This document shows, in pieces, positions 5,553 through 9,549 of a stretch of DNA of 9,549 bases. The notes below the pieces were generated by a model that saw only the letters and a program-made list of their open reading frames with translations, was not told the DNA's origin and made no database searches. Source of the stretch: Enterovibrio sp042096095 (GTDB lineage Bacteria; Pseudomonadota; Gammaproteobacteria; Enterobacterales; Vibrionaceae). The translations under genes were made by a program, and so were the position numbers. Positions within the stretch are counted from its first letter, which is position 1; every line of letters starts with the position of its first letter. The stretch spans positions 1 to 9,549 of the forward strand of contig JBELME010000156.1 of assembly GCA_042096095.1 (NCBI GenBank). Reading direction: 5' to 3'.

Positions 5553-6989
5553 TCAAGCGTTATCTGTGTCGGTTTCCCAAGCTTGTTTCTTGCGATACAA
5601 GGTAGAGGGACTGACTTTCAGCAATACCGCAGCTTTCAATACATTCCCGCCACAGAACTCGATGGCTTGTTGAATGGCTTCGCGTTCAACATCTTCCAAA
5701 GGTCGAATGTCCGAGCTTTCCACGGGCGCGGCATGCGCGGTCGATTCAGACGCATCTGACGTGGGTTCAACAAAGGTTGCGGGTGCCAAAGAGCGAATTT
5801 CTTGATCGCTGAGCGTTTCATTCAGTGGTGGTGGCAGTTGCTTAATAGACACCGCATCACCGTCATGAAGCACAACCACATTTCGGATAACGTTTTGTAG
5901 CTGTCTTACGTTGCCTGGCCATGGGTAGTGGCGCAGCACGACGTCAGCTTCCGGTGAAAACTGCGTGAAGGATTTGCCTTCTTCATCGGCATAGGTACGC
6001 AAGAATTTCGTGGCAATGGTAAGTATGTCATCACCACGTTCGCGAAGCGGCGGCAGGGCGAGGGGAACGACGTGTAATCGGTAATACAAATCTTCCCTGA
6101 ATTTACCCGAAGCGACTTCATTTAAAGGGTCTTTGTTGGTGGCACAGAGAAAACGAATGTCCACGCTTTCCTCTTTACTCCCACCGACCTTTTGGTACCG
6201 ACCTGTTTGGATAAAACGCAGCAGTTTTTTCTGCAGTTCCAAATCCATTTCGCAGATTTCATCAAGGAAAAGCGTTCCGCCGTCGGCTTGAGCTGCCGCG
6301 CCTTTGCGCTCACTACTGGCACCGGTGAACGCACCTTTAACATGGCCGAAAATTTCACTTTCCATGAGATCATGTGGAATCGCGCCACAGTTGAGTGCGA
6401 TGAACGGTGCTTTTGAGCGGGGGCTCTGGGCATGAATGGCCTCTGCGCAAACTTCTTTACCAGTGCCGCTTTCACCCGTGATGAAGACGGTGGCTTTGCT
6501 GGGAGCGGCGGCATCGATAATGCGATACACGTTCTGCATTGGAAGGCTTGCGCCGATAAAACCTTGGTACGTGTTACGTTCGAAACTGGTTTTGATGTCG
6601 TCGACGAGATGCTGCAAACGTACGTGTTCTAGCTGGTTTTTTAGCGTGGTTTTAAGGCGTTCCGCACTCACTGGTTTTTCGAGAAAATCATCTGCGCCTT
6701 GTTGCATCAGCTCCACGGCGGTGTTTACAGAGCCGTGACTGGTCACAACGATGACAGAGCAGGGAAGACCTTGGGTTTTGATCCAGTGAAGTATCTCTTG
6801 CCCAGACATGTCGGGCAATTTTAGATCAAGCATGATGAGGTGAGGGGTAGATTTCTCGAGGTAATCTAGCGCCTGTTGGCCTGTTTCAAGACAAACTAAA
6901 TCGATGGGTTCACCCGATAAATACTGGATATACAGATTAGCCAATGGCTTTGAATCTTCAATGAGTAGTACTCGGTATTTTGACTTCAT
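5553..6989 (-). CDS. sypG: Sigma-54-dependent response regulator, NtrC family (SypG-like)
   Basis: Predicted 478-residue cytoplasmic activator with three domains. The receiver domain (about 4-120) has E11/D12, phospho-acceptor D55 (IMLDLKLPD), T83 and K105. The AAA+ sigma-54 interaction domain (about 142-375) has Walker A GESGTGKE (172-179), the GAFTGA loop (219-224) that touches sigma-54, Walker B GGTLFLDE (237-244) and arginine-finger region FREDLYYRL (297-305). A linker rich in A, S, T and E (about 400-428) leads to a Fis-type helix-turn-helix (about 431-470, EFCGGNVLKAAVLLKVSPSTLYRKK). All signature residues are intact. In V. fischeri, SypG activates syp promoters through the syp enhancer; enhancer-like pairs and sigma-54 promoters are present nearby. 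The ATG at 6989 has AAGGGA ten bases upstream. It lies 154 bp after the kinase gene and converges with the epimerase gene. The family call is firm; the name comes from context. Confidence 0.92.
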   Translation of the reverse strand: MKSKYRVLLIEDSKPLANLYIQYLSGEPIDLVCLETGQQALDYLEKSTPHLIMLDLKLPDMSGQEILHWIKTQGLPCSVIVVTSHGSVNTAVELMQQGADDFLEKPVSAERLKTTLKNQLEHVRLQHLVDDIKTSFERNTYQGFIGASLPMQNVYRIIDAAAPSKATVFITGESGTGKEVCAEAIHAQSPRSKAPFIALNCGAIPHDLMESEIFGHVKGAFTGASSERKGAAAQADGGTLFLDEICEMDLELQKKLLRFIQTGRYQKVGGSKEESVDIRFLCATNKDPLNEVASGKFREDLYYRLHVVPLALPPLRERGDDILTIATKFLRTYADEEGKSFTQFSPEADVVLRHYPWPGNVRQLQNVIRNVVVLHDGDAVSIKQLPPPLNETLSDQEIRSLAPATFVEPTSDASESTAHAAPVESSDIRPLEDVEREAIQQAIEFCGGNVLKAAVLLKVSPSTLYRKKQAWETDTDNA

Positions 6990-7063
6990 GGTGCATGTGT
7001 CCCTTGAGATGTCTACCTAGGCCGACCCCATCGCTCGAGGGTTAAGGTATTCTGTCTGATTGA

Positions 7064-7069
7064 ATTATA
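7064..7069 (-). promoter_or_regulatory. Possible sigma-70 -10 box upstream of sypG
   Basis: A perfect TATAAT is present on minus in the 154-bp gap between the kinase and sypG. No good -35 is found at 16-18 bp; TTGACC occurs but 23 bp away, which is too far. No sigma-54 promoter was found in this gap. SypG may be read from the kinase operon, from this weak promoter, or both. Confidence 0.3.
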
Positions 7070-7143
7070 TGCAAATAAGTGTACGACAGTTTGGTCAAAA
7101 ACCAAGTGTGCCAACGCATTAATCGCGCTTGTAAATCAACTGC

Positions 7144-9549
7144 TTACTTAATGGCTAAACCACGCTGCAACCGTGCATCCAGCGCGTCGAATGATGCCTC
7201 TGCCGTGGGCGCGAGTTGTGTCGCTGTCTCGAGTGCTGTTTCAAAGGCCTGCTCTAAGCAAGAGCCTTCGATGCTTCGACAAAGCTTGCACAATGCAGCA
7301 TTCCCGTGCGCTGCGGCGCTGCTTCCCAACGTATGCGCTTCAAATTCCAGGGTGTAGAAATCTTCACTTTCCGCCGCTTCAACCAATTTGAGGACGCGTG
7401 TTTTTGCATCTTCTATGTAAAAAGCGATGAGATTTGGTGCAGCTTCCGCCGAGGTATCAGCCACCAATTGCTGCAAAGTCGATTCATCAACCAGTTCATC
7501 CTGTGGAGGGCTGCTCGTTGCGTTGCGAGGACCATTTTCTCTGTCACCGTTCTCACCCGCAGAGGCGGTTGGGTTCTCTGTGGTGACTCGTTCATTCTCG
7601 GCGCGTGATGCGTGATTCTGCCAACGACCTAAACAATCGAGAATGGATTGTCGCGTGACGGGTTTTGATACGAAATCATCCATCCCTTGATTTAAGAAGT
7701 GTTCTTTATCACCTCGAATCGCGTGTGCAGTGAGGGCGACGATGATGACGTCTTTGGCGGGTGAATCCATTTGTCGGATGCGTTGGGTCGCCTCGACGCC
7801 GTCCATTTCCGGCATCGAAATATCCATGAAGATGATGTCATACGGGATTTTGCTGACGGCATCCACGGCTTCTTGACCGTTGCTGACTATGTCCGCGGAA
7901 AGCCCTGAAAACTCAAGCATAGTACGCAGTACCACTTGGTTGGCTGGGTTGTCTTCTGCCAACAAAATGCGCATGGAATGACTGATTTCTGCGGCGTTAC
8001 CAAGGGCAGGGGTAGACGTGCTGAGCGGCGCACAATCTTCTTGTTCTGCAAGTTTGAGTTCTAGTGTTAGGCTGAACGTTGAGCCAACGTCTTTTTGGCT
8101 ATCAACCGTGATTTTGCCTTTCATCAAATTGACGAGCTGCTTACAGATCGCAAGCCCAAGACCACTACCTTCATGGCGTCTGTCGTAGGTGTCTTCTGCC
8201 ATGGTGAATTCGTCAAACAGTTCCGCGATGTGCCCTTGGTCAATACCTTGTCCCGTATCAGACACATCAATTTGAAGCTGGCAGGCATCGGTATATAAAC
8301 GCGCACATTTAATGGAGACCGTGATGCTGCCTTGTTGCGTGTATTTAATGGCATTTGACATCAGATTCAGCACGAGCTGACGAATGCGGTCGCCGTCACC
8401 GATGAGATATTGCGGCGTGTTGTCAGCAAAAATGACGTTCAGCTTGAGGTTCTTGTTCGCTGCTTGTGGACGCAGAATGTCGAGGGTTTGTTGGAGTAAC
8501 TCCAGAATATCAAACGGATTCTTCTCAAGTGTCAGTTTGCCCGCTTCCATCTTAGAAAAATCCAGCACATCGTTGATGATCGCAAGCAGCAGCTCGCCGG
8601 ACTCGCGTGCAGTTTGAACCAAGCCTAGCTGTTTTGCATTGAGCGGCGTTTCTTTTAGCAGTCCGAGCACACCCAGGACGCTGTTCATTGGCGTGCGGAT
8701 CTCGTGGCTCATGGTGGCCAAGAAACGGCTTTTCGATTCGTTCGCGGCTTCTGCTTCGTGTTGTGCGGAGCGGAGAATGCGCTCATTGTGCTTTTGTTCG
8801 GTAAGGTCGAAGAAGTGCGCCACGTAGTGGGTGAGGGTGTCACCTTCATCACGCACCGCTGTCATACTCATTCGAACAGGGAGTTCGTTGCCATCACGAT
8901 GACGCAGTGAAATCTCGCCATTCCAACGTCCTGAATCGACTAACGTTCGCCAAATTTGCTTATGGAACTGAATATCTTCTGGGTTCGCAGAGAGGGTGCG
9001 TGGTTTTTCACCCTCCACTTCTGCGCTTTGAAAGCCTGTGATAGACGTGAAAGCAGGGTTAGTGCGGATGATGTGTCCCTTTGCATCCGAGATGAACATC
9101 GCTTCTGATGACTCAAACGCATGCGCCGCGATTTTAAGCTCGGTTTGGTCTTTCAAGCGCTGTGTAATATCGCGCATGTAAGAAACAAAAATATACCCCT
9201 GCTTGGTTTTGGCTGGGGAGATAGAAATTTCAATGGGAAACTCTCGACCACTCTTACGAACGGCGGGCAATTCAATGCGCTGGTTAAGTACAGGGCCCTC
9301 GCCTGATGCAAGGAAGTGTTGCATCCCTTTAATGTGCGCTTCACGCAATGCTGGGGGGATAAGGGTATCGCCAAGGCGTCGCCCAACCACTTCATCTCTC
9401 TCCCAGCCGAACAGTTGCTCTGCAATGGCGTTGAATTCAATGATGATATCTTGATCGTTTGCGACCACAATTGCGTCCAATGATGCGTTGTAGATCGCGA
9501 CGTTCTTCTCTTCGATTTGCTGCGCTTCAACGTAAGAGTATTTCTGGTC
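7144..9549 (-). CDS. sypF: Hybrid sensor histidine kinase with REC and Hpt domains, C-terminal part (SypF-like)
   Basis: The frame is open to the right edge, so the N-terminus is missing; 801 residues are visible, numbered here from the edge. Two PAS domains (about 20-133 and 140-258) precede a HisKA domain with the H-box FLATMSHEIRTP (H282). The HATPase follows: N-box LNLMSNAIKY (394-403), G1 DTGQGI, G2 GSGLGLAI. The receiver domain (about 525-640) has E532/D533, phospho-acceptor D576 (FMDISMPEMDG), T607 and K629. A polar linker (about 648-690) leads to an Hpt domain with H739 (EAHTLGSSAAAHG); the lysine often found three residues after the histidine is glycine here. All relay residues are present, so His to Asp to His to an external receiver is possible. 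SypG is the natural target, encoded next. In V. fischeri the SypF Hpt is central to syp control. An N-terminal sensor and membrane anchor are expected outside the window. Confidence 0.9.
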   Translation of the reverse strand, partial: DQKYSYVEAQQIEEKNVAIYNASLDAIVVANDQDIIIEFNAIAEQLFGWERDEVVGRRLGDTLIPPALREAHIKGMQHFLASGEGPVLNQRIELPAVRKSGREFPIEISISPAKTKQGYIFVSYMRDITQRLKDQTELKIAAHAFESSEAMFISDAKGHIIRTNPAFTSITGFQSAEVEGEKPRTLSANPEDIQFHKQIWRTLVDSGRWNGEISLRHRDGNELPVRMSMTAVRDEGDTLTHYVAHFFDLTEQKHNERILRSAQHEAEAANESKSRFLATMSHEIRTPMNSVLGVLGLLKETPLNAKQLGLVQTARESGELLLAIINDVLDFSKMEAGKLTLEKNPFDILELLQQTLDILRPQAANKNLKLNVIFADNTPQYLIGDGDRIRQLVLNLMSNAIKYTQQGSITVSIKCARLYTDACQLQIDVSDTGQGIDQGHIAELFDEFTMAEDTYDRRHEGSGLGLAICKQLVNLMKGKITVDSQKDVGSTFSLTLELKLAEQEDCAPLSTSTPALGNAAEISHSMRILLAEDNPANQVVLRTMLEFSGLSADIVSNGQEAVDAVSKIPYDIIFMDISMPEMDGVEATQRIRQMDSPAKDVIIVALTAHAIRGDKEHFLNQGMDDFVSKPVTRQSILDCLGRWQNHASRAENERVTTENPTASAGENGDRENGPRNATSSPPQDELVDESTLQQLVADTSAEAAPNLIAFYIEDAKTRVLKLVEAAESEDFYTLEFEAHTLGSSAAAHGNAALCKLCRSIEGSCLEQAFETALETATQLAPTAEASFDALDARLQRGLAIK

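Noticed and set aside
4439..7075. Shared 10-mer TTTGCATATA upstream of the epimerase and of sypG
   Set aside because: Matches of this length are expected by chance in a window of this size on two strands, and the spacing to the genes differs.
7096..7111. TGGCAC on minus upstream of sypG as a sigma-54 promoter
   Set aside because: The -12 position reads GTTT, with no GC at the needed distance.
8523..8537. TTCTCA inside the kinase gene as an enhancer copy
   Set aside because: The following bases lack the TG at the needed position and there is no promoter nearby.

Overview
The window looks like a piece of the chromosome of a member of the Vibrionaceae, a marine gammaproteobacterium. The evidence is gene content and order: a hybrid sensor kinase, a sigma-54-dependent response regulator, three GT4 glycosyltransferases and a polysaccharide flippase, in the order known from the symbiosis polysaccharide (syp) locus of Vibrio fischeri, sypF-G-H-I-J-K. 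Base composition near one half G+C points away from the low-GC vibrios, towards something like Salinivibrio, Grimontia, Enterovibrio or a higher-GC Vibrio. The genus is a guess.

Layout, following the minus strand that carries the syp-like genes (right to left): the C-terminal 801 residues of a SypF-like hybrid kinase (9549-7144, cut by the right edge), a SypG-like NtrC-family regulator (6989-5553), then a plus-strand NAD-dependent sugar-nucleotide epimerase (4564-5508) that breaks the syp order and converges on sypG. Next come glycosyltransferase sypH (4048-3035), glycosyltransferases sypI (2780-1506) and sypJ (1509-373), which overlap by four bases, and the first 112 residues of a SypK-like flippase (337-1, cut by the left edge). 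Two intergenic regions are regulatory: 4049-4563 (515 bp) between sypH and the epimerase, and 2781-3034 between sypI and sypH.

The strongest non-coding signal is a set of three candidate sigma-54 promoters. The one before sypH is a perfect consensus match, the one before the epimerase differs at one position, and the one before sypI is weaker. Two tandem pairs of a SypG-enhancer-like motif, each with its two copies exactly 22 bp apart, lie upstream. One pair sits between the divergent sypH and epimerase promoters and could serve both. The other overlaps the 3' end of sypH and lies upstream of the sypI promoter. SypG, encoded in the same window, is the obvious candidate activator.

Inferred working model: SypF (PAS-PAS-HisKA-HATPase-REC-Hpt) relays phosphate to SypG. 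SypG binds the paired enhancers and, with sigma-54 RNA polymerase, switches on sypH, the sypI-J-K run and the epimerase together. The epimerase would make a UDP-sugar, the GT4 enzymes would assemble a lipid-linked repeat unit, and SypK would flip it for export as a biofilm polysaccharide. No RNA genes, insertion sequences, CRISPR arrays or attachment sites were seen.
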